From: Alcaligenes parafaecalis
GTDB lineage: Bacteria > Pseudomonadota > Gammaproteobacteria > Burkholderiales > Burkholderiaceae_B
Length of the DNA: 64,000 nucleotides
NCBI RefSeq assembly: GCF_026344135.1
Contig: NZ_JAPKNA010000005.1
Span: forward strand, 124,001-188,000
Direction: 5' to 3'
Of this stretch, positions 17,452 through 25,202 are shown one piece after another. The position numbers and the translations under genes are program-made. Under the pieces are notes generated by a model. It was not told the origin of the DNA and made no database searches. It saw only the letters and a list, made by a program, of their open reading frames with translations. Numbering within the stretch: position 1 is the stretch's first letter; each line of letters starts with the position of its first letter.

Positions 17452-18432
17452 TTATTGAGTCTGACGGATGGCCTCGACCAGCTCCTGGCCGAACTGCTTG
17501 TAGTACTGGGGATAGATAGGCTCTACCGCTTTGGCAAACGCAGCATGGTCAACGGTATTAACCTGCATACCTTCGGCCTTGACGGCATCCACACCGGTTT
17601 TTTCGATATCGTCCACATAATCACGCATGGCCTGGGCCGCAGTGACACCGGCATCGCGCATCAACTGCTTGTCTTGGTCAGACAGGCCGTCATAGACCGC
17701 AGGCGACATCAACACCAGGGCTGGACCATAAACGTGAGCCGTCAACGACAGATACTTCTGCAACTGTGGCAGCTTGGCCGACACAATCACGGACAAGGGG
17801 TTTTCCTGGCCGTCGATCGTACCTTGTTGCAAGGCAGTCGCTACTTCAGGCCAGGCCATAGGCGTCGCCAGAATACCAAGCTCACGGAATGCGGCGATGT
17901 GAATCGGGTTTTCTGTCGTGCGGATCTTCAGGCCCTTGGCATCAGCAGGCGTGGTAACCGGGCGCACATTATTGGTCAGATGACGGAAGCCTTGCTCGCC
18001 CCAGGCTAAGGCCACAATGCCACGCTTGGGAAATTCGGCCAGCATATCCTGACCAATCTTGCCATCCAGCACATGGCGGGCATGTGACAGATCACGGAAC
18101 AGGAAAGGGATGTCGAATACGCCCGTTTTAGGGACAAAGTTCAGAGTTGCGCCCGTAGACACAATCGCCAGATCAATCGTGCCTAGCTGCAGGCCTTCAA
18201 TAACCTCGCGCTCGCCACCCAGGGCGCTGTTGGGAAAGGCCTCAATGGTGTAGTTGCCATCCTTTTCCAAGGCACTGGCAAAGGCTTTGGCGCCCGCACC
18301 ATAGTGGGAGCTGGTGGACAAGGCGTAGGCCAGCTTCAAGGAAGTCTGCGCCGTAGCAGCTCCCGCCGCCAGGCCCAAGCCCAGCATCAAACCCGCGGCC
18401 AAAAGACGGTTCTTCATGTGACGGTACATCAT
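17452..18432 (-). CDS. dctP: TRAP transporter periplasmic solute-binding protein (DctP)
   Basis: 326-aa periplasmic binding protein. A Sec signal peptide ends near ATAQ (residues 1-29), followed by the DctP fold (LKLAYALSTSSHYGAGAKAF, KGLKIRTTENPIHIAAFRELG with the conserved substrate-carboxylate arginine, and TIDGQENPL). ATG 18432 is chosen because AGGAGG lies 7 bases upstream. First gene of the TRAP operon. The ligand is not predictable; C4-dicarboxylates or other organic acids are usual. A long inverted repeat separates it from the upstream acetolactate synthase gene. Confidence 0.92.
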   Translation of the reverse strand: MMYRHMKNRLLAAGLMLGLGLAAGAATAQTSLKLAYALSTSSHYGAGAKAFASALEKDGNYTIEAFPNSALGGEREVIEGLQLGTIDLAIVSTGATLNFVPKTGVFDIPFLFRDLSHARHVLDGKIGQDMLAEFPKRGIVALAWGEQGFRHLTNNVRPVTTPADAKGLKIRTTENPIHIAAFRELGILATPMAWPEVATALQQGTIDGQENPLSVIVSAKLPQLQKYLSLTAHVYGPALVLMSPAVYDGLSDQDKQLMRDAGVTAAQAMRDYVDDIEKTGVDAVKAEGMQVNTVDHAAFAKAVEPIYPQYYKQFGQELVEAIRQTQ

Positions 18433-18480
18433 GCATGCCCCTCCTGTCTGAATGGATCAGTGTATTTAATGCGTAGTACT

Positions 18481-18522
18481 CGGGCTGGGACATAGGGGTT
18501 TTTACGCCTGTGTCCCAGCCCG
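18481..18522. other. Long hairpin between acetolactate synthase and dctP
   Basis: CGGGCTGGGACA at 18481-18492 pairs perfectly with 18511-18522, and four more pairs, one of them G-U on the plus strand, extend it inward. It sits just after the acetolactate synthase stop. No T tract follows on the minus strand, so it may be an RNA-processing or partial termination hairpin. Confidence 0.5.
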
Positions 18523-18527
18523 GCACC

Positions 18528-20279
18528 TTATTCTTCTACGTACCAGTTATCTTCGGACAACATGACCTGTTGATGGCCATAGCCTGCTGGCATCATGGGG
18601 AAACAGTTCTCCAGCGCCAGCACTTCCACGTTCAGGAAGAAGGGGCCATCGTGGGCCAGACAGCGTTCCAGAGCCGCATCCAGTTGATCAGGATGCTCCA
18701 CGCGCTCGGCTTCCCAACCAAAGGCACGCGACAAGGCCACGAAATCGGGCAGGGCTTCGTTATAGCTGTGGCTGTAACGGCCATCGTGAATCAGCTCTTG
18801 CCACTGACGCACCATACCCATGTGGCGGTTATTGCACAAAATGACCTTGATAGGCGCGCGATGCTGCACGGCACTGGCCAGTTCCTGAATGTTCATCAAG
18901 ACTGACGCGTCTCCACTGACACACACCACCAACTTGTCGGGATGCGCAATCTGCGCTCCAAAAGCAGCCGGTACGCCATAGCCCATGGTGCCTGCACCAC
19001 CCGACGTCAGCCAGCGACGAGGGCGATCAAATTTGATGTATTGAGCCGCCCACATCTGATGCTGACCCACATCGGTAGACACAATCGCATCGCGTCCTTC
19101 CAGGTGCGAATCCAGACTTTGCAGCAAGTGCTGCGGCAAGATCGCGTCGCTACGAGGGGTCACCTTCAAACACTCCTGCGCACGCCAGACGCCAATGCGC
19201 TGCCACCAGTCATTCAGACGGCCTTCGGGCAAGTCATGATGAGACAGCTCTTTACGCAAAGCACGCAGCAGGGGATAACAATCACCCACCAAAGCCACAT
19301 CGGCACGCACAACCTTGTCGATGGAGCCGGGGTCGATATCAATATGAATCTTGCTGGCATGCGGGCAGAAATCGGACAGACGGCCGGTAATGCGGTCATC
19401 GAAACGAGCGCCCACACAGATAATCAGATCCGCATGGTGCATGGCCAGATTGGCTTCCAGCGTGCCGTGCATGCCCAACATGCCTACGAACTGCTCGTCA
19501 CGTGCGGGGTAAGCACCCAAACCCATCAGGGTCAGCGTACAAGGCGCGCCGGTTTCCTGAACCAGGCTGGTAAAGGCATGGCTGGCATCGGCACCAGAGT
19601 TGATCAGGCCGCCACCGCCGTAAAACACAGGGCGACGCGCATGGGCGATCATGGCGGCCGCACGCTTGATTGCAGCTTCCTGAGCAGGAGCCGGAGCAGC
19701 AGGAGCCAGCAGGCTGTCAGCCTCTTCCTGTGCAGGAGCTTCCGCACTGGCAGCCGCCAGGGTGGCAATCTGAATATCTTTAGGGAAGTCCAGCAACACC
19801 GGGCCGGGACGGCCTTGTGTACACAGACGCAGGGCTTTGGCTGTCAGGGAGGCCACATCTTCAATACGGCGAACCTGAGCATTCCATTTGGTGACAGGGC
19901 GCGAAATACCGATGGCATCGCACTCCTGGAAAGCAGCAGTACCAATCGCTGTCGTCGCGACTTGCCCACTAATACACAGGACAGGGATAGAATCGCACAA
20001 GGCATCCAGCAAACCAGAGGTCGTATTGGCCATACCGGGGCCGGATGTCACCAGCACCACACCGGGTTTGCCGGTGCTGCGGGCATAACCTTCAGCCGCA
20101 TGTACAGCGGCTTGCTCGTGACGAACCAAAATATGACGAATTCGCGGTTGCGCATGAAGAGCATCATAGAGCGGTAACACCGCTCCGCCAGGATAACCAA
20201 AAATGGTATCTACACCCTGAGCGATCAAGGTTTCGAGCAAGATTTGCGCGCCGTTATGGGCGGTCGTTTCAAGTGACAT
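18528..20279 (-). CDS. Acetolactate synthase large subunit-type ThDP enzyme
   Basis: 583-aa thiamine-diphosphate enzyme, most like IlvB/IlvI/IlvG, condensing two pyruvates to acetolactate in branched-chain amino acid synthesis. Visible: N-terminal FGYPGGAVLPLYDAL, the catalytic glutamate in VRHEQAAVHAAEGYAR, LVTSGPGMANT, and the ThDP/Mg motif GDASVLMNIQEL...NNRHMGMV. An Ala/Glu-rich linker (about residues 183-203) is unusual. No small regulatory subunit gene (ilvN/ilvH) is adjacent, so it may be an accessory or catabolic isozyme. ATG 20279 is preferred (AGGG 9 bases upstream); ATG 20297 is possible. Divergent from the SET-domain gene. Confidence 0.85.
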   Translation of the reverse strand: MSLETTAHNGAQILLETLIAQGVDTIFGYPGGAVLPLYDALHAQPRIRHILVRHEQAAVHAAEGYARSTGKPGVVLVTSGPGMANTTSGLLDALCDSIPVLCISGQVATTAIGTAAFQECDAIGISRPVTKWNAQVRRIEDVASLTAKALRLCTQGRPGPVLLDFPKDIQIATLAAASAEAPAQEEADSLLAPAAPAPAQEAAIKRAAAMIAHARRPVFYGGGGLINSGADASHAFTSLVQETGAPCTLTLMGLGAYPARDEQFVGMLGMHGTLEANLAMHHADLIICVGARFDDRITGRLSDFCPHASKIHIDIDPGSIDKVVRADVALVGDCYPLLRALRKELSHHDLPEGRLNDWWQRIGVWRAQECLKVTPRSDAILPQHLLQSLDSHLEGRDAIVSTDVGQHQMWAAQYIKFDRPRRWLTSGGAGTMGYGVPAAFGAQIAHPDKLVVCVSGDASVLMNIQELASAVQHRAPIKVILCNNRHMGMVRQWQELIHDGRYSHSYNEALPDFVALSRAFGWEAERVEHPDQLDAALERCLAHDGPFFLNVEVLALENCFPMMPAGYGHQQVMLSEDNWYVEE

Positions 20280-20353
20280 GGTTGCGTAGCCCTGCATGTT
20301 TTGTAAGATAGATATCGCCGTCCAGTTTATCCCCTTTTACAGGCTGATTCCCC

Positions 20354-21166
20354 ATGGTCACTCAACGCCAACCCTGGCACGTCGTTAAACCATCCAAACT
20401 GCATGGCAATGGCGTGTTTGCGCTACGCGATATTCCAGAAGGAACTCGCATCCTGCAATACGCCGGTAAACGGCTCACACCCGAACAGGCTGATGCGCTT
20501 TTCCCGGTTAATCCCGATGAGCCCTTTCACACATTCTTCTTTGCATTGAGCAACGGCAAGATTGTCGATGGCGGCCAGGGTGGCAATGATTCGCGCTGGA
20601 TCAATCATTCTTGTGCCCCCAACTGTGAAGGCCACGAGAACGCGGACGGCTCGCGTGTGTTTATTGTGGCCATGCGCAATATCGCTGCCGGGGAAGAGCT
20701 GCTGTATGACTACTCGCTGGTCATTGACGATGAAATCACCGACGAGCTCAAGCAGAACTATCGCTGCCTGTGCGGCGCCCCCCAGTGCCGTGGCACCATG
20801 ATTGCCCTGCCACCTGACCGCTCTCAAGTTGTTGCGGAAGAGCTGCGTGAAGTAGCCGCAGAACTGGATGCCGAAATGGAACAGGCCCGCAAAGCGCCGG
20901 TATCGTCCAAACTGAAAGCCGCTGATTCAAAGGCTGCCGAAAGTAAAACAGCGGCAAAGGATAAGTCTGATCAGGATAAAGACGAAGACGCTGACAACGA
21001 TAAAGAATCCGTCAGCGAAAAAGACAAGAAAGATAAGAAAGACAAAAAGAAGAAGAAAGAAAAAGCCAAAAAGAAAGATAAAGGCAAAGATAAAAATAAG
21101 GACAAGAAGGCGTCCAAAAAGGACAAAGAAGGCAAAAAAGAGAAAAAGGGCGGTAAAAAAGAGTAA
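20354..21166 (+). CDS. SET-domain protein with Lys-rich C-terminal tail
   Basis: 270-aa protein. The N-terminal ~150 residues form a complete SET lysine-methyltransferase-like domain: GNGVFA (residues 18-23), the SAM/substrate pseudoknot NHSCAPNC (84-91), and ELLYDY (115-120). A post-SET-like cysteine cluster CLCGAPQC follows. The last ~65 residues are almost entirely Lys, Asp, Glu and Ala (KDKKDKKDKKKKKEKAKKK-type), with a preceding acidic stretch. Bacterial SET proteins of this size exist, but their substrates are mostly unknown. The basic tail could bind nucleic acid or be a self-methylation substrate; that is inference. Start ATG 20354. Confidence 0.85.
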   Translation: MVTQRQPWHVVKPSKLHGNGVFALRDIPEGTRILQYAGKRLTPEQADALFPVNPDEPFHTFFFALSNGKIVDGGQGGNDSRWINHSCAPNCEGHENADGSRVFIVAMRNIAAGEELLYDYSLVIDDEITDELKQNYRCLCGAPQCRGTMIALPPDRSQVVAEELREVAAELDAEMEQARKAPVSSKLKAADSKAAESKTAAKDKSDQDKDEDADNDKESVSEKDKKDKKDKKKKKEKAKKKDKGKDKNKDKKASKKDKEGKKEKKGGKKE

Positions 21167-21194
21167 GCTTCCCTCAGCTCGCACTTAGCTCAAG

Positions 21195-21217
21195 CGGCCC
21201 TCCGGGGCCGTTTGTTT
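21195..21217 (+). terminator. Terminator after the SET-domain gene
   Basis: CGGCCC at 21195-21200 pairs with GGGCCG at 21205-21210, followed by TTTGTTT at 21211-21217. Short but GC-rich. Confidence 0.65.
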
Positions 21218-21239
21218 ACCCCTGCTAATTGCCCGCACA

Positions 21240-21430
21240 GGCCCGGCAACACCCCCGCCGAGCCCAGGCCGAACACCCCACCACAGGTCGGTTCGCCGTG
21301 CCGGGCCAGGTTCACACCTCATCAGCTACGCGACTACACAAACCCCCACTTTGTGTGTGTGCTCGCCCTTATCCCTACCGTCTTTCCCCTGGCCGACTAC
21401 GGCCCGCAGGTGCTTTTGCACCGGGGGAAA
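21240..21430 (+). ncRNA. Structured leader candidate upstream of the second TRAP operon
   Basis: This fills most of a 330-bp gene-free stretch. GGCCCGGCA (21240-21248) can pair with 21299-21307 around a 50-base interior. Further on, TTTCCCC (21383-21389) pairs with GGGGAAA (21424-21430) and encloses two perfect small hairpins, GGCCG-ACTA-CGGCC (21391-21404) and GGTGC-TTTT-GCACC (21409-21422), giving a three-way junction 67 bases before the dctQ start. I do not recognise a known riboswitch class. It could be a leader RNA or merely GC-rich spacer. Confidence 0.35.
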
Positions 21431-21496
21431 TTACTCACTGCCAGCCCAGTCTTTGACCGCTAGCATGTAGCTTTATTGCCAAATCTGACAGATCTC

Positions 21497-22018
21497 ATGG
21501 ATTCAAGTTCTACAGATACACCTGATAATCACGTCGCCTCGCCCGCCGAATCCGGCCTGCGTATTCCTTTGCAAATAGAGGACTGGGCTTCAGTCCTGAT
21601 CATGGCGGCCCTGGCTTTAATTACCTTTGCCAACGTGATCGTGCGCTATCTGACCGATAGCTCCTTTGCCTGGACCGAGGAAATCTCCATCTTCTTGCTG
21701 GTCGTCCTGACCATGAATGCTGGTGCCAGCGCCTGTGTGCGCCACCTGCACATTCGTATTGAAGTCTTTGCCGATGCGGGCACAAAGCGTCGTCAACGCC
21801 GCCTGGCCTTGTTTGGCATTGGCATGAGCCTGCTGTTCTTTATCGGCATGGCCGTTCTGTCGGGGCGCATGGCCCTGGATGAATTCGAGTGGGGCGATAC
21901 CTCGCCATCCATTGGGGTGCCGACCTGGTGGTACAGCATGTGGCTGCCCATCCTGTCCACTACCTTGAGCCTGCGCTTGTTGGGCATGTGGGTACGTCGT
22001 TGGCAGGCTAAATCATGA
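21497..22018 (+). CDS. dctQ: TRAP transporter small permease (DctQ), second system
   Basis: 173-aa inner-membrane subunit with four predicted helices. IEDWASVLIMAALALITFANVIVRYLTDSSFAWTEE-type N-terminal signature is present in part (FANVIVRY, FAWTEEISIF), then VLTMNAGASACVRHLHIRIEVF. ATG 21497 is chosen; a TTG further upstream is less likely and neither has a strong ribosome site. The stop overlaps the next gene's ATG (ATGA at 22015-22018), indicating translational coupling. This system has order Q-M-P, the reverse of the first TRAP cluster. Confidence 0.9.
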   Translation: MDSSSTDTPDNHVASPAESGLRIPLQIEDWASVLIMAALALITFANVIVRYLTDSSFAWTEEISIFLLVVLTMNAGASACVRHLHIRIEVFADAGTKRRQRRLALFGIGMSLLFFIGMAVLSGRMALDEFEWGDTSPSIGVPTWWYSMWLPILSTTLSLRLLGMWVRRWQAKS

Positions 22019-23316
22019 TTGCGACCCTGTTATTCGTCATTTTCATCGCCCTGATGTTAGTGGGCGTACCTGTTGGCGTGTCCCTGGGCATAGGCGGCGC
22101 TTTCGCCATCTTGATGTCCAACCTGGATACCCACTGGTTCGGTCTGATGGCCGTGCCACAAAGCTTTTACGCCGGTCTGGCCAAGTATCCCTTGCTGGCC
22201 ATTCCCATGTTTGTGCTGGTGGGCTCCATCTTTGACCGCTCTGGCGTGGCCAGCCGCCTGGTGAATTTCGCTGTATCCCTGGTAGGCCGTGGGCCGGGCA
22301 TGCTGCCGGTCGTCGCCATTGGCGTTGCCATGTTTCTGGGTGGTATTTCCGGCTCGGGGCCAGCCTGCGCGGCTGCGGTAGGTGCCGTCATGATTGGTGC
22401 CATGAAGCGCGCCGGTTACCCCAGCCCCTTTGCCGCCAGTATTGTGGCTGCAGGCGCCGCCACAGACATCCTGATTCCGCCCTCGATTGCCTTCATTATT
22501 TACTCGGTACTGGTGCCCGAAGCCTCCGTGCCTGCGCTGTTTGCCGCAGGAATGTTCCCCGGCATTCTGGCCGGTATTGGCCTGATCATTCCAGCCGTCT
22601 GGCTCTCGCGTCGCCACAAGCTAGGCATGGCCGAGGCCGAGCTGCCACGCCCGCCATTCTGGCGCAGCCTGCGTGAAGCCTCCTGGGGCCTGATTGCACC
22701 AGTGATCATTCTGGGCGGTATGCGTCTGGGTCTGTTCACCCCCACTGAAGCCGCCGTGGTGGCCGTGTTTTATGGCCTGTTTGTGGGCATGGTCATCCAT
22801 CGCACCATCAAGTTTCGCGATCTTTTTCTGATCCTGCGGGAAGCTGCCGAATTATCAGCCGTCATCATGATGGTGGTGGCCCTGGCCGGTATTTTTGCCT
22901 GGGCTCTGTCCACCCTGAGCATTGTTGATCCCGTCACCAATGCCATCATCAACTCCGGTCTGGGCGAGTACGGCATTCTGGCGCTGATGATTGTCATGCT
23001 GATTGTGCTGGGCATGTTCCTGGACGGCATCTCGATCTTCCTGATCTTCGTGCCGCTCTTCATGCCCATCGTCTACAACTTTGGCTGGCATCCCGTCTGG
23101 TTCGGGGTGCTGCTGACCTTGAACGTGGCCCTGGGCCAGTTCACACCACCAGTGGCCGTCAACCTGATGGTGTCCTGCCGTATCGCGGGCGTGCCCATGG
23201 AAAGCACACTGCGCTGGGTAGGCTGGCTGCTGCTGGGTATGGGAGCGACCATGCTGATCGTTATCGCAGAACCCGAAATTGCCCTGTGGCTGCCACGCTA
23301 CCTGGGCTTTAACTAA
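22015..23316 (+). CDS. dctM: TRAP transporter large permease (DctM), second system
   Basis: 433-aa polytopic membrane protein, the ion-coupled translocation subunit. Family blocks are visible: LVGVPVGVSLGIGGAFAIL, YPLLAIPMFVLVGSIFDRSG, FLGGISGSGPACAAAVGAVMIGAM, ILIPPSIAFIIY, RLGLFTPTEAAVVAVFYGL, and QFTPPVAVNLMVSC. It is coupled to dctQ by a 4-bp overlap and followed by the binding-protein gene after 45 bases, so all three components are present. Confidence 0.93.
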   Translation: MIATLLFVIFIALMLVGVPVGVSLGIGGAFAILMSNLDTHWFGLMAVPQSFYAGLAKYPLLAIPMFVLVGSIFDRSGVASRLVNFAVSLVGRGPGMLPVVAIGVAMFLGGISGSGPACAAAVGAVMIGAMKRAGYPSPFAASIVAAGAATDILIPPSIAFIIYSVLVPEASVPALFAAGMFPGILAGIGLIIPAVWLSRRHKLGMAEAELPRPPFWRSLREASWGLIAPVIILGGMRLGLFTPTEAAVVAVFYGLFVGMVIHRTIKFRDLFLILREAAELSAVIMMVVALAGIFAWALSTLSIVDPVTNAIINSGLGEYGILALMIVMLIVLGMFLDGISIFLIFVPLFMPIVYNFGWHPVWFGVLLTLNVALGQFTPPVAVNLMVSCRIAGVPMESTLRWVGWLLLGMGATMLIVIAEPEIALWLPRYLGFN

Positions 23317-23361
23317 AACCACAAGACTGAAACACAACTCATAGAAAGGGAGACCTGACCC

Positions 23362-24387
23362 ATGAAATTACGTCACATTCTGGCCACTCTGGCATGTACA
23401 GCCGCCACCCTGGCCGTGGTTCCTGCTGCCCAAGCTGCTTATAAATCCGAGTACAAGCTGTCCATCGTGGTGGGCACGACCTTCCCTTGGGGCCAAGGGG
23501 CAGTGATCTGGTCTGATCTGGTGCGCGAGCGCACTGATGGCCGCATCAATATCAAGATCTACCCCGGCACCTCGCTGGTGCAAGGCGACCAGACACGCGA
23601 GTTCACCGCCATTCGCCAAGGCATGATTGATATGGCCGTGGGCTCCACCATCAACTGGTCCCCCCAGATCAAGCAACTGAACCTGTTCTCCCTGCCATTC
23701 CTGCAACCTGATGCCAAAGCCACCGATGCTTTGATCAACGGCGAAGTGGGCAAAGACCTGTTTGGCTACATCGAAAAGGCCGGTGTGGTGCCTCTGGCCT
23801 GGGGAGAAAACGGTTTCCGTCAGATCAGTAATTCCAAGCACGAAATCACCAAACCTGAAGACATGAAGGGTTTGAAACTGCGCGTGGTGGGTTCGCCTCT
23901 GTACATGGACACCTTCAGCGCCCTGGGTGCCAACCCCACACAAATGAGCTGGGCTGACGCACAGCCAGCACTGGCCAATAAAGCCGTGGACGGCCAGGAA
24001 AACCCCCTGTCCATTTACGCCGGTGCCAAGCTGTACGACGTGCAGCAGCAATACCTGACCCTGTGGAACTATGTGTCCGACCCACTGGTGTTTGTGGTGA
24101 ACCGCGACGTGTGGAAATCCTGGAGCGAGGAAGACCAGAAGATTGTGCGTGAAGCGGCTGTGGAAGCCGGTAAACGTGAAATCGTGATTGCCCGTACCGG
24201 CATCACCGCTGAAGATCCCTCCTTGCTCAAAGAGATCGAAGGCCACGGTGTGAAAGTTACTACCCTGACTCCGGAGCAGCATGCTGCCTTTGCCGAAGCC
24301 ACCGCCGGTGTGGTCGAGAAATGGACCAAGACCATTGGCGAAGACCTGGTAAAGAAAGCACGCGAGGCGATTGCTGCCAGCCGCTAA
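23362..24387 (+). CDS. dctP: TRAP transporter periplasmic solute-binding protein (DctP), second system
   Basis: 341-aa periplasmic receptor with a signal peptide ending near VPAAQAA (residue 26). DctP-fold motifs: YKLSIVVGTTFPWGQGAVIW, GRINIKIYPGTSLVQGDQTR, MKGLKLRVVGSPLYMDTFSALGANPTQM with the conserved ligand arginine, and AVDGQENPLSIY. An AGGGAGA ribosome site precedes ATG 23362. A strong terminator follows the stop. The ligand is unknown. Confidence 0.93.
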   Translation: MKLRHILATLACTAATLAVVPAAQAAYKSEYKLSIVVGTTFPWGQGAVIWSDLVRERTDGRINIKIYPGTSLVQGDQTREFTAIRQGMIDMAVGSTINWSPQIKQLNLFSLPFLQPDAKATDALINGEVGKDLFGYIEKAGVVPLAWGENGFRQISNSKHEITKPEDMKGLKLRVVGSPLYMDTFSALGANPTQMSWADAQPALANKAVDGQENPLSIYAGAKLYDVQQQYLTLWNYVSDPLVFVVNRDVWKSWSEEDQKIVREAAVEAGKREIVIARTGITAEDPSLLKEIEGHGVKVTTLTPEQHAAFAEATAGVVEKWTKTIGEDLVKKAREAIAASR

Positions 24388-24407
24388 TTAGCTGGGTTTG
24401 AAGGACG

Positions 24408-24439
24408 AAAAGCCGGGCCTGAATAGGCCCGGCTTTTTT
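24408..24439 (+). terminator. Terminator of the second TRAP operon
   Basis: A 13-bp stem (AAAAGCCGGGCCT at 24408-24420 with 24425-24437), GAAT loop, and T run to 24439. It could also work on the minus strand for the thioesterase gene. Confidence 0.93.
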
Positions 24440-24605
24440 ATTGTCTGACCGCTCCGCAAACCTCAAAGCCCAACAAGCCGCAGCCTAGCAACGCAGCGAA
24501 GCGCAGAGATACTTTTCACCGCTGGGCCACCTGAACGCACGCCCTGCTTGAGAAACGAGTGCTTAAAAGAAACAACTTGTCGCTGCAAGCCCTCACAAAC
24601 TCCGC

Positions 24606-25064
24606 TTATTCCTTGAAGCGAATCGCCAGCATTTCACCCGTCGCACAGACCTCACCATTCGCGCTTAACGACAGGTCTACCCAGACCTTGCGCCCATCCA
24701 ACTCACGCAGCTTGCCCTGCACGGTCAGCTCTGTCCCCATTGGAGTAGGACGCCGAAACTCCACTTTCAGGGAAGCCGTCACGCAGCGAATCGGCTCCTC
24801 GCTGGTGCCCATCTCGATATTCAAATCCCGATAGATGAAGGCTGCCGCAGACGCCGTACCGTGGCAGTCCAGCAAGGAGGCAATCAAGCCGCCATACACA
24901 TGATTGGGCACACCACCGCTGTAAATAGGCTTGGGTGTGTAGCGAGCCACGGTATCGTCGCCGTCCCAATAGCTCTTTAGTTGATGCCCGTCGGGATTAT
25001 GTTTGCCGCAGCCGTAACAGTGGCTGAAGTTATCGGCATAAAAGTCTTGAAACGCTTTATCCAT
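24606..25064 (-). CDS. PaaI-like hotdog-fold thioesterase
   Basis: 152-aa single hotdog-domain protein, probably an acyl-CoA thioesterase. Visible: an N-terminal CYGCGKHNPDGHQLKSY segment typical of a subgroup of uncharacterised hotdog proteins; HVYGGLIASLLDCHG, corresponding to the helix-bearing HGG-like catalytic region; and the central strands VTASLKVEFRRPTPMGTELTVQG. The in-frame upstream extension to 25163 has no family resemblance, so ATG 25064 is preferred. Substrate unknown; acyl or aryl-CoA esters are typical. It is followed by AMP nucleosidase on the same strand, 138 bases upstream. Confidence 0.83.
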   Translation of the reverse strand: MDKAFQDFYADNFSHCYGCGKHNPDGHQLKSYWDGDDTVARYTPKPIYSGGVPNHVYGGLIASLLDCHGTASAAAFIYRDLNIEMGTSEEPIRCVTASLKVEFRRPTPMGTELTVQGKLRELDGRKVWVDLSLSANGEVCATGEMLAIRFKE

Positions 25065-25202
25065 ATGGGTGCCTGCTGTCCTCAAAGAAACCAAGAGGCC
25101 GTGCTCCGCGTGGTAGCACGGCCTGCTCTTAAGCCGCTGAAGGTGGTTTGCCAGCGCTGCCATTCATCCAGACTTGCAGTCGCTGACAGCGCCTGCAATA
25201 TC

